Source of the DNA: an uncultured Thermomonas sp.
GTDB taxonomy: Bacteria; Pseudomonadota; Gammaproteobacteria; Xanthomonadales; Xanthomonadaceae
Reading direction: 5' to 3'
NCBI GenBank assembly: GCA_946480065.1
Contig: CAMLJA010000146.1
Span: forward strand, 1-5,511
DNA length: 5,511 bases
Positions 1-4,802 of this stretch are shown here, piece by piece (within the stretch, counting starts at the first letter, position 1; the number at the start of each line of letters is the position of its first letter). Below the pieces are notes generated by a model that saw only the letters and a list, made by a program, of their open reading frames with translations, did no database searches and was not told where the DNA came from. Made by a program: the position numbers and the translations under genes.

Positions 1-53
1 GCGATCCGCCGGTGGCCGGCGAAGGCGGTGCAGCGCAGGCTGGGGGACAGCAT
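1..53 (-). CDS. N-terminal fragment of a leftward gene, possibly DUF2239 family
   Basis: Only the first 17 codons and part of the next lie inside the window; the translation begins MLSPSLRCTAFAGHRRI. The ATG at 53-51 has a GAGG Shine-Dalgarno sequence (62-65 on the minus strand) 8 nt upstream. A near-consensus sigma70 promoter at 84-112 reads into it with a predicted 5' leader of roughly 25 nt, so this is very probably a real gene start. The 'TAFAGHRRIA' opening resembles what I recall of DUF2239 proteins, which have no known function, but 17 residues are too few to be sure. The gene lies downstream of folE and the flavoprotein gene on the same strand, with its own promoter, so it need not depend on their transcription. 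Confidence 0.55.
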   Translation of the reverse strand, partial: MLSPSLRCTAFAGHRRI

Positions 54-71
54 GGAAGACGCCTCGCGCCG

Positions 72-99
72 AAACCCGAGGCGATTATTACCCGGGTTT
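72..99. repeat. inverted repeat across the promoter (possible operator)
   Basis: AAACCCG (72-78) and its exact complement CGGGTTT (93-99) are separated by 14 nt. The right arm lies in the promoter spacer and the left arm at or just after the predicted transcription start, so the -10 box is bracketed. No T run follows on either strand, so an intrinsic terminator for the flavoprotein gene is unlikely. A repressor operator is possible. The arms are only 7 bp and could be chance. Confidence 0.4.
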
Positions 100-112
100 A
101 ATTGACCGTCAA
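84..112 (-). promoter_or_regulatory. sigma70 promoter for the leftward gene at 53
   Basis: Read on the minus strand, the -35 box is TTGACG (112-107) and the -10 box is AATAAT (89-84), with a 17-nt spacer. Each box matches the consensus at 5 of 6 positions and the spacing is ideal. The predicted start of transcription is near position 77. The TGA stop codon of the upstream flavoprotein gene (111-109) lies inside the -35 box. The segment is AT-rich against a GC-rich background, which is typical of a real promoter here. Inference from sequence only. Confidence 0.7.
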
Positions 113-1089
113 TCCACCCCGGCCGCCGCCTGCCGCTCGCGGAAGTTGCGCGGCAGGCGGTTGTGGATGGCAGTCGCCGCGATCACGGCGTGGCCCATCG
201 CCACGCCGATCTGGTTGAGCGCGCTGACCACGTCGCCGATGGCGTATACGCCGTCCACGCTGGTCTGCAGGTGGGCATCCACCACCAGCTCGCCGTTGTC
301 GTCGACCGCAGCGCCCAGCGCGGTGGCCAGCTCCGACTGCGCGTCGCTGCCCAGCACCGGGTAGAGGGTGTCGAAGCGGCGGGTGCCGGCCTCGGTGTCC
401 ACCTCGCAGCCGTCGCTGGTGCAGCGCATGGCCAACGCCGGCGGCAGCAGCTCGATGCCGGCCTCCTCGGCCAGTCGGGCGCAGTCGGGCGAAGGCGCGC
501 CGGGCGCGTCCGGCACCGCCGCCACCCGCCGCGAGAACGTGCGCAGGAAGGCGGCGTGGCGGATCGCCTCGTCCACCGGCGCCAGCACCGCGATGGCGTC
601 GTCGCCGGCCTCGTAGCCGTCGCAGACCGCGCACAGCCGCACCACGTGGCGGTCGATGCCGGCCTCCAGGCCGTCCATCGCCGGCATCACGTCCACCACC
701 CCGGTGGCCAGCAGCACGCAGCGCGCGCGCCAGCGGCGACCGTCGTCGGCGGTGGCCAGGAAGGCGTCGCCGTCGCGCGCCAGCTTGCCGATCCGGCCCT
801 GTTCCAGCGGCGCGTCGAACGCCAGCGCCTGCTCGCGCAGCCGCGCCAGCAGTTCGCCGCCGCCCACCCCGTGCGGGTAGCCGGGGCAGTTGTGGCTCTT
901 CGGGATCCAGCGCGCGCGGCTCTTGCCGCCGTCCACCACCACGAAGCGGCGGTGGAAGCGGGCCAGGTAGGTGGCGGCGGTCAGGCCGGCGGGGCCGGCG
1001 CCGACCACCAGCACGTCCAGCGGCGGCTCAGCGGCCGGCGCCGACGCCGATGAATTCGAGGAACTCGGCGCGGGTTCGGGCATCGTCAC
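109..1089 (-). CDS. Thioredoxin-reductase-like FAD-dependent oxidoreductase (degenerate NADPH domain)
   Basis: This 326-residue protein has the class II pyridine nucleotide-disulfide oxidoreductase layout of thioredoxin reductase. The FAD Rossmann motif GAGPAG is at residues 30-35, an LLATG strand at 126-130, a redox CAVC pair followed by DG at 153-158, and the second FAD motif YAIGD at 282-286 with a Q/AMG segment near 293-299. The central domain should bind NADPH, but at about 166-180 it reads [15 protein letters not shown] instead of a GxGxxA/G loop. The usual downstream HRR...R phosphate-binding motif is also missing. The enzyme probably shuttles electrons or oxidises dithiols at the flavin and Cys pair, but the electron donor is uncertain. 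Residues 4-23 are a Ser/Ala/Pro-rich tail encoded entirely within the overlap with folE. Start: GTG at 1089, with ATG two codons later. Cytoplasmic, with no signal peptide seen. Probably co-translated with folE. Confidence 0.9.
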   Translation of the reverse strand: MTMPEPAPSSSNSSASAPAAEPPLDVLVVGAGPAGLTAATYLARFHRRFVVVDGGKSRARWIPKSHNCPGYPHGVGGGELLARLREQALAFDAPLEQGRIGKLARDGDAFLATADDGRRWRARCVLLATGVVDVMPAMDGLEAGIDRHVVRLCAVCDGYEAGDDAIAVLAPVDEAIRHAAFLRTFSRRVAAVPDAPGAPSPDCARLAEEAGIELLPPALAMRCTSDGCEVDTEAGTRRFDTLYPVLGSDAQSELATALGAAVDDNGELVVDAHLQTSVDGVYAIGDVVSALNQIGVAMGHAVIAATAIHNRLPRNFRERQAAAGVD

Positions 1090-1654
1090 GGAAACTCCCC
1101 AGCATCTTGCTGGTGACCATGCTCACGCCGCGCTTGTGCACGCCGCGTGTGGTCATGCACTCGTGCGCGCCCACCACCACCACGCCCACCCCGCGCGGCT
1201 GCAGCACGCGCTGGATGCAGCTGGCGATCTGCGCGGTCATCTTCTCCTGCACCTGGAAGCGGCGCGCGTAGGCGTCCACCACGCGTGCCAGCTTGCTGAT
1301 GCCCACCACCTTGCCGGCCGGCAGGTAGCCCACGTGGACGCGGCCGATGATCGGCGCCATGTGGTGCTCGCAGTGGCTTTCGTACTCGATGTCGCGCAGC
1401 ACGATCATCTCGTCGTAGCCGCAGACTTCCTCGAAGGTACGCTGCAGGTAGTCGTCCGGGTCCAGCGCGTAGCCGCTGAACCAGTCCTGGTAGGCCTTGG
1501 CCACCCGCTTGGGGGTGTCCAGCAGGCCCTCGCGGGCGGGGTCGTCGCCGGCCCAGCGCAGCAGCGTGCGCACCGCGTCCTCGGCCTGCTGGCGGCTGAC
1601 GTCGTGGCGCACGTCGTCGGGACGCGCGTCGGCGGGCGGGATGGGATCGGACAT
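1028..1654 (-). CDS. folE: GTP cyclohydrolase I (type IA, zinc-dependent)
   Basis: FolE converts GTP to 7,8-dihydroneopterin triphosphate and formate, the first step of tetrahydrofolate (and other pterin) synthesis. It works as a homodecamer in the cytoplasm. The 208-residue length is normal for the family. The signature is intact: SHCEHHMAP at 93-101, with Cys95 and His98 as zinc ligands and His97 beside them. It is followed by [14 protein letters not shown] (114-127), the VQEKMT segment (135-140), and AHECMTTRG (163-171), which supplies His164 and the third zinc ligand, Cys166. The pattern matches E. coli His112/His113/His179/Cys181. The C terminus ends in the expected RAEFLEFI block, so the 62-nt overlap with the next gene does not truncate FolE. 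The ATG at 1654 has only a weak GGAA seven nt upstream. First gene of a likely two-gene unit with the flavoprotein. Confidence 0.97.
   Translation of the reverse strand: MSDPIPPADARPDDVRHDVSRQQAEDAVRTLLRWAGDDPAREGLLDTPKRVAKAYQDWFSGYALDPDDYLQRTFEEVCGYDEMIVLRDIEYESHCEHHMAPIIGRVHVGYLPAGKVVGISKLARVVDAYARRFQVQEKMTAQIASCIQRVLQPRGVGVVVVGAHECMTTRGVHKRGVSMVTSKMLGSFRDDARTRAEFLEFIGVGAGR
1095..1100 (-). promoter_or_regulatory. RBS inside folE that sets the flavoprotein start
   Basis: GGGGAG on the minus strand lies within the folE coding sequence. It is 5 nt before GTG (1089-1087) and 11 nt before ATG (1083-1081). The spacing favours the GTG, giving MTMPEP at the N terminus, although the ATG cannot be excluded. 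A GTG at codon 26, just past the folE stop, would leave a bare Rossmann start and has no visible Shine-Dalgarno sequence. Confidence 0.55.
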
Positions 1655-1690
1655 TTGGGTTTCCGGTTCGGCGAAGGGGAATCGTAGCGC

Positions 1691-1705
1691 GGCCCCGCAG
1701 GGGCC
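1691..1705. repeat. GC hairpin between the small membrane gene and folE
   Basis: GGCCCC and GGGGCC pair perfectly around a 3-nt loop. A second small palindrome, CGGCC-ATTAC-GGCCG, lies at 1718-1732. Both sit in the 101-nt gap (1655-1755) between the end of the small membrane gene and the start of folE. No T run follows on the minus strand, so this is not a standard intrinsic terminator. It could slow or attenuate transcription into folE, or be remnant structure in GC-rich DNA. A TACGAT hexamer at 1686-1681 (minus) could be a folE -10 box, but it has no good -35 partner. Confidence 0.4.
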
Positions 1706-1755
1706 ACACCCCGAGACCGGCCATTACGGCCGCCGGGCGGGTTCCGATGCAGCCC

Positions 1756-1980
1756 TCAGCGCGCGGGCGCGGCCCCCGCTGGGCGGCCGCCCAGCAGCCG
1801 CGCCGGCAGCATCAGCAGCGCGTGCAGGAAGGCGAACAGCGCCGAGAAGGTGATGCCGACCAGCCGGAACGGCAACGCCAGCAGCCACGCCAGCGGCCAC
1901 AGCACCAGCGCCAGCAGGGCCAGCGGCCAGCACAGGACCCAGAGCAGGCACCAGGCCAGCAGGGCGAACAGGGTGGTCAT
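1756..1980 (-). CDS. Small hydrophobic membrane protein, 74 aa, unknown function
   Basis: Almost the whole protein is hydrophobic. Two or three membrane segments are likely, at about residues 4-20, 21-38 and 41-59, and a short Gly/Arg/Ala/Pro tail follows (61-74). A WPL motif occurs twice (18-20 and 28-30), followed by LPFRLVG (36-42) and LPARLLGG (58-65). Tryptophan and proline are regularly placed at what would be membrane interfaces. The ATG at 1980 has a GGAG Shine-Dalgarno sequence 8 nt upstream, so the start is well supported. It lies 120 nt downstream of the GYF_2-AIM24 gene on the same strand, with no obvious terminator between, so an operon is likely. I recall similar small proteins in Xanthomonadaceae annotated as hypothetical; no function is known to me. 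The positive-charged tail suggests a cytoplasmic C terminus. Confidence 0.75.
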   Translation of the reverse strand: MTTLFALLAWCLLWVLCWPLALLALVLWPLAWLLALPFRLVGITFSALFAFLHALLMLPARLLGGRPAGAAPAR

Positions 1981-2057
1981 CGTCCGCGCTCCGACGGGTC
2001 GCTGCCACGCGCAGCGCCGCCACGATCGCCGCGGCCGGGCGCCGTGGCAAGCGGCAT

Positions 2058-2089
2058 GCGACGAACGCCGGCAGGGCGCGACGAACGCC
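2058..2089. repeat. 12-bp direct repeat in the AIM24/membrane-gene spacer
   Basis: GCGACGAACGCC occurs at 2058-2069 and 2078-2089, a 20-nt period. It lies in the 120-nt spacer (1981-2100) just after the stop codon of the AIM24 gene. The same spacer also contains 6-bp complementary arms, GCCACG (2019-2024) and CGTGGC (2043-2048). No terminator with a T run is visible. The role is unknown; a small tandem duplication is the simplest reading. Confidence 0.5.
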
Positions 2090-2100
2090 CCGCCGCCGCC

Positions 2101-3123
2101 TCAGAAGCCGTTGTCGCCGTCCAGGATCCGGCCCAGCCCGCCCAGGACCGAGCCCTCGCCGCGGCCGCCGCCCTGCTGCGGCGCCGCCGCCAGCATGCGG
2201 CCGGCCAGGCGCGAGAACGGCAGCGACTGCAGCCAGACCTTGCCGGGACCGGTCAGGGTGGCCAGGAACACGCCTTCGCCGCCGAAGAACATCGACTTCA
2301 GCCCGGCCACCGCGCGCACGTCCATGTTGACGCTGGCGTGGAAGCCGACCACGCAGCCGGTGTCGACGTCGATCCGCTCGCCCGCGGCCAGCTCGCGCTC
2401 CACCACGCAGCCGCCGGCGTGGATGAACACCCAGCCGTCGCCCTCCAGCTTCTGCATGATGAAGCCCTCGCCGCCGAACAGGCCGGTGAGGATCTTCTTC
2501 TGGAAATGCACGCCCACCTGCACGCCGCGCGCGCCGGCCAGGAAGCTGTCCTTCTGGCAGATGATGCGGCCGCCGTGCTCGTCCAGCTTCATCGCCATCA
2601 CCGTGCCCGGGTAGGGCGCGGCGAACGCCACCCTGGCCTTGCCGCTGCCGGTGTGGGTGTACAGCGTGGTGAACAGGCTTTCGCCGGTGATCACGCGCTT
2701 GCCGGCCGACAGCAGCTTGTCCATGAAGCCGCCGCCCTGGCCGGAGGCCGAGCCGTCGCCGAACACGGTGTCCATCTGCACCGCGCTGTCCTTGAACATC
2801 AGCGATCCGGCCTCGGCGATCGCGCTCTCGCCCGGATCCAGCTCGATCTCGACGAACTGCATCTCCTGGCCGTGGATGCGGAAGTCGATCTCGTCCGCGC
2901 GGCCCTTGCCGCCGTTGCGGGGCGGCGGCGGCGGCGTGCCCGCGGGGTCGCCCGGCACGCCGTCCACCAGCTCGGCGATGTTGCGCGCCGGCAGCCAGTC
3001 GCCCATGCCGTCCTTCCACGCCAGCAGCGCCGGGTTGCGCGCGGCCTGCGCGCGCGCGGCGTCGGTGTCCATCGGGCCGCTGCGCTGGTTGCTGGCGGTG
3101 TCGTGCAGGTACCACTGGCTCAT
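2101..3123 (-). CDS. GYF_2 domain - AIM24 (TIGR00266) fusion protein
   Basis: This is a 340-residue two-domain protein. Residues 1-55 form a GYF_2 (DUF4339) domain, with Trp4-Tyr5, Gly16-Pro17 and the hallmark WKDGMGDW (36-43). Such domains are thought to mediate protein binding. A Pro-rich linker (PPPPP at 64-68) leads to an AIM24/TIGR00266 domain (about 78-310) rich in Gly turns and beta strands, including FVEIELDPGESAIAEAGSLMF (starting at 90), GGEGFIMQKLEGDGWVF (217-233) and a second GGEGVFLATLTGPGKVWLQS (281-300). A Gly-rich insertion lies at 122-132. The family has a beta-sandwich-like fold. Yeast Aim24 affects mitochondrial inner-membrane organisation, but the bacterial role is not established. 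No signal peptide or membrane helix is seen, so it is probably cytoplasmic. The ATG at 3123 has GGAG 8 nt upstream. Next in the likely operon is the 74-aa membrane protein, a candidate membrane partner (inference). Confidence 0.92.
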   Translation of the reverse strand: MSQWYLHDTASNQRSGPMDTDAARAQAARNPALLAWKDGMGDWLPARNIAELVDGVPGDPAGTPPPPPRNGGKGRADEIDFRIHGQEMQFVEIELDPGESAIAEAGSLMFKDSAVQMDTVFGDGSASGQGGGFMDKLLSAGKRVITGESLFTTLYTHTGSGKARVAFAAPYPGTVMAMKLDEHGGRIICQKDSFLAGARGVQVGVHFQKKILTGLFGGEGFIMQKLEGDGWVFIHAGGCVVERELAAGERIDVDTGCVVGFHASVNMDVRAVAGLKSMFFGGEGVFLATLTGPGKVWLQSLPFSRLAGRMLAAAPQQGGGRGEGSVLGGLGRILDGDNGF

Positions 3124-3172
3124 GGGCCGCGCTCCGTGTCGGGGAAGCCAAGTCTAGCCGCGTCGCGACGGC

Positions 3173-3200
3173 TGGCAGCAGCCGGGCGCGGCTGCTGCCA
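3173..3200. repeat. Perfect 12-bp inverted repeat in a divergent intergenic region
   Basis: TGGCAGCAGCCG (3173-3184) and CGGCTGCTGCCA (3189-3200) are exact complements around a 4-nt GGCG spacer. The element is near the middle of the 135-nt gap (3124-3258) between the divergent AIM24 and helical-protein genes. No T run follows on either strand and no transcript is expected to end here, so a terminator is unlikely. It could be a shared operator for both genes or a structured leader in one transcript. A 12-nt palindrome, GGCGCGCGCGCC, follows at 3206-3217. I could not find convincing -35/-10 boxes for either gene. Confidence 0.65.
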
Positions 3201-3258
3201 ACACCGGCGCGCGCGCCTGCGGTAGCGTCGGACCGGGCCAAGGCGAAGGGGCAAGGCG

Positions 3259-3741
3259 ATGACGGACATCCGGCAGGGCGCGGCGGCTGCACTGTGGCAG
3301 GCGGCGGTGCGCGAGGCGGCCGCGCGCAGCGCCACCGCGCTCGACGAGGCGCAGGAAAGCTACCTGGTGTTCGTGCTGCTGCGGCACCAGAACGATCCGG
3401 AACTGCTGGCGCGGGTGCAGGCGCTGGAGTGGCTGCGCGCGCAGGAGCGCAAGGGCCAGGCGCGCGCCGACGCGCTGCGCGACGTGGGCGACCGCTGCCT
3501 GCTGATCGCCGGGCTGTACCCGGCGCTGGCCGAGCGCCGGCGGGTGTCGGTGCACTACTTCATGGCCCTGGGCCGCGGCGCCTACCGCGACGTGGCGGCG
3601 GGTTGCCGCAACGCCTACGCCGAGCTGTTCGCACGGCTGGCCGCGGGCTACGCGGGGCTGGTGGAGGTGCTGCGCGGCCTGCGCGCGGAGCCGCTGCCGG
3701 CGCTGGTGCGGCCGGCGCCGGCCGGCGTGCGCCTGCACTGA
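3259..3741 (+). CDS. Conserved-looking helical protein of unknown function, 160 aa
   Basis: I do not recognise a named domain. The sequence is rich in Ala, Leu, Arg and Glu and is predicted to be almost wholly alpha-helical, soluble and cytoplasmic, with no signal peptide. Segments that look constrained are DEAQESYLVFVLLRHQ (29-44), RDVGDRCLLIAGLYP (74-88) and RRRVSVHYFMALGRGAY (93-109). The last 20 residues are Pro/Ala-rich and probably disordered. Two cysteines (80, 116) show no motif. The start is supported by AAGGGG (3246-3251) 7 nt before the ATG, and reading this frame gives a much more protein-like composition than the alternatives. It is divergent from the AIM24 gene and converges on the DUF2789 gene with 13 nt between. 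I recall similar proteins in gammaproteobacteria annotated only as hypothetical, without a known role. Confidence 0.8.
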   Translation: MTDIRQGAAAALWQAAVREAAARSATALDEAQESYLVFVLLRHQNDPELLARVQALEWLRAQERKGQARADALRDVGDRCLLIAGLYPALAERRRVSVHYFMALGRGAYRDVAAGCRNAYAELFARLAAGYAGLVEVLRGLRAEPLPALVRPAPAGVRLH

Positions 3742-3754
3742 GCCGTCGGCGCGC

Positions 3755-4015
3755 TCAGCCGCGGGCGGTGGCGGCCGCCGCCGCGTCGCAGTGGAGGGCC
3801 TCGTTCAACTCGTCGACGATGATCGCCCAGTCGGCGTCCTCGCCCCATTCCTCGGCCAGGAACTGGCGCTGGGCGTCGCTCCAGAACGGCGCCTCGCTGA
3901 CGCGCACGTCGTCCGGCAACTGGTGCGCGCGGATGAAGGCCGCGATCTCGTCCTTGCCCGCCGGCAGCCCCAACTGCAGGAACAGGTTGGTCATACAGGA
4001 TTCGGTGGTGTCCAT
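3755..4015 (-). CDS. DUF2789 family protein, 86 aa
   Basis: The family is recognised from the N-terminal MDTTESCMTNLFLQLGLP (1-18), the FIRAHQLPDDV segment (27-37), the APFWSDAQRQFL core (42-53) and the DADWAIIVDELNEAL segment (60-74). DUF2789 proteins are small, soluble, mainly gammaproteobacterial and of unknown function. The length is slightly long because of an Ala-rich tail (77-86). The ATG at 4015 has GGAG 6 nt upstream. A second Met at residue 8 has no Shine-Dalgarno sequence, and family members usually carry the short extension before MTNLF, so the longer start is preferred. It is divergent from the DUF305 gene across a 105-nt gap and convergent with the 160-aa gene. Confidence 0.93.
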   Translation of the reverse strand: MDTTESCMTNLFLQLGLPAGKDEIAAFIRAHQLPDDVRVSEAPFWSDAQRQFLAEEWGEDADWAIIVDELNEALHCDAAAAATARG

Positions 4016-4043
4016 GCGCGGCTCCGCAAACGTGTCGGCAGGA

Positions 4044-4061
4044 GTGTGCGCGCGCGCGCGT
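4044..4061. repeat. 18-nt alternating purine/pyrimidine tract (Z-DNA-prone)
   Basis: The run GTGTGCGCGCGCGCGCGT alternates strictly and contains an uninterrupted GC repeat from 4048 to 4060. It lies in the gap between the divergent DUF2789 and DUF305 genes (4016-4120). On the minus strand a TTGACG hexamer (4064-4059) overlaps its edge, as a -35 box would for the DUF2789 gene. There is no good -10 box at the right spacing. Confidence 0.5.
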
Positions 4062-4120
4062 CAACGCCGCATCCACGCCGGGAGGACGATGCTGGCAGCC
4101 GGTTTCCCGGGAGAACTGCC

Positions 4121-4630
4121 ATGCAGGCCACACGCACGCCACAAGACACGCAGCCCATGCAGGGCATGAAACCCATGCACCCCTACCGCACCTTCCTGCT
4201 GATGATCGCGACCGGCGCGGTGCTCATGTTCGGCCTGATGTACCTCAACACCTACCAGGCCTCGCACGTCTGGTTCAGCCAGACGCGGCTGTTCATGACT
4301 TTCATCATGGCCGGCGCGATGGCGCTGGTGATGCTGTTCTTCATGCGCCACATGTACCGCGACCGCGGCGCCAACGCCGCCATCGTGGCCGGCAGCATCG
4401 CGCTGATCGCGCTGGGCCTGGGCCTGGTCCGCACCCAGGCCACGGTGGGCGACGTGGCGTGGATGAAGGCGATGATCCCGCACCACTCCATCGCCATCCT
4501 CACCAGCGAGCGCGCGCGCATCAGCGACCCGCGGGTGCGCAGGCTGGCGGACGGCATCATCGAGACCCAGCGCCGCGAGATCGGCGAGATGGAAACCCTG
4601 ATCGCCGACCTCGACCACGACCGCCGCTGA
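4121..4630 (+). CDS. DUF305 domain membrane protein, 169 aa
   Basis: A short N-terminal region is followed by three predicted membrane helices at about residues 24-45, 57-76 and 85-103, then a C-terminal DUF305 domain (about 111-165). The domain shows the family hallmark MKAMIPHHSIAIL (115-127), with His121-His122, then RVRRLADGIIETQRREIGEM (128-147). If the N terminus is inside, the DUF305 domain faces the periplasm. DUF305 proteins are ferritin-like helical proteins; some, such as cyanobacterial CopM, bind copper. A metal role here is inference. The N-terminal tail has evenly spaced methionines, M13, M16 and M19 followed by His20. The start is supported by GGGAG (4109-4113) 7 nt before the ATG; in-frame sequence further upstream is Arg/Pro-rich and unlike a signal peptide. 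Monocistronic by its surroundings. No clear terminator follows. Confidence 0.9.
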   Translation: MQATRTPQDTQPMQGMKPMHPYRTFLLMIATGAVLMFGLMYLNTYQASHVWFSQTRLFMTFIMAGAMALVMLFFMRHMYRDRGANAAIVAGSIALIALGLGLVRTQATVGDVAWMKAMIPHHSIAILTSERARISDPRVRRLADGIIETQRREIGEMETLIADLDHDRR

Positions 4631-4678
4631 GCCGCCCCTCACCGCGCGGTCACGGCCCGCGGCGCAAGCTGGCCCCGT

Positions 4679-4695
4679 TACGGTGCAATACCGTA
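4679..4695. promoter_or_regulatory. Operator-like palindrome upstream of the fasciclin gene
   Basis: TACGGT-GCAAT-ACCGTA is a perfect 6-bp dyad with a 5-bp AT-containing centre, giving 11 bp between half-site centres, about one helical turn. That is a common shape for a dimeric helix-turn-helix regulator. It lies 126 nt before the fasciclin start in one of the few AT-richer patches of the 190-nt leader region (4631-4820). No convincing sigma70 boxes are visible next to it. The DUF305 gene ends 48 nt upstream. Confidence 0.4.
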
Positions 4696-4783
4696 TCGGC
4701 TCCTCAGCCGCGCACCCCACCCCACTTTCCGCATTGAGTCCAAGCCCAGGCGCAACGCCCGGGCCGCGGTCCAGGCCGCCCAC

Positions 4784-4802
4784 GGAATCCCGCCGGGATT
4801 CC
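4784..4802 (+). repeat. Hairpin just upstream of the fasciclin RBS
   Basis: GGAATCCC (4784-4791) and GGGATTCC (4795-4802) pair perfectly across a 3-nt GCC loop. The structure ends 7 nt before the AGGA Shine-Dalgarno sequence (4810-4813), which is itself 7 nt before the ATG at 4821. In RNA it would sit at the edge of the ribosome landing site. It could stabilise the transcript or modulate initiation. There is no T run, so a terminator is unlikely. Confidence 0.5.

Noticed and set aside
72..99. Terminator for the folE-flavoprotein unit
   Set aside because: The arms are only 7 bp with a 14-nt loop and no T run on the minus strand; the element overlaps a strong promoter instead.
1..105. Plus-strand open frame ending at TGA 103-105
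   Set aside because: It is short, Arg-rich and cut by the window edge. The opposite strand has a promoter, RBS and start codon in the right order.
163..1053. Long plus-strand open frame opposite the flavoprotein gene
   Set aside because: The translation is Arg/His/Ala/Gly-rich with no recognisable fold, and the minus strand here carries a clear FAD-dependent oxidoreductase. Long antisense frames are expected at this GC content.
971..1687. Plus-strand open frame opposite folE
   Set aside because: It is a His/Ala/Val-rich shadow of a strongly conserved FolE coding sequence.
1724..3292. 522-codon minus-strand frame and a 492-codon plus-strand frame across the AIM24 region
   Set aside because: Both are dominated by Arg, Ala, Gly, Pro and Gln low complexity. 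The GYF_2-AIM24 frame in the same DNA has clear domain motifs and a good RBS.
3791..4120. Upstream in-frame extension of the DUF305 gene
   Set aside because: It runs antisense through the DUF2789 gene and is Arg-rich. The ATG at 4121 has a well-placed GGGAG and opens a normal membrane protein.
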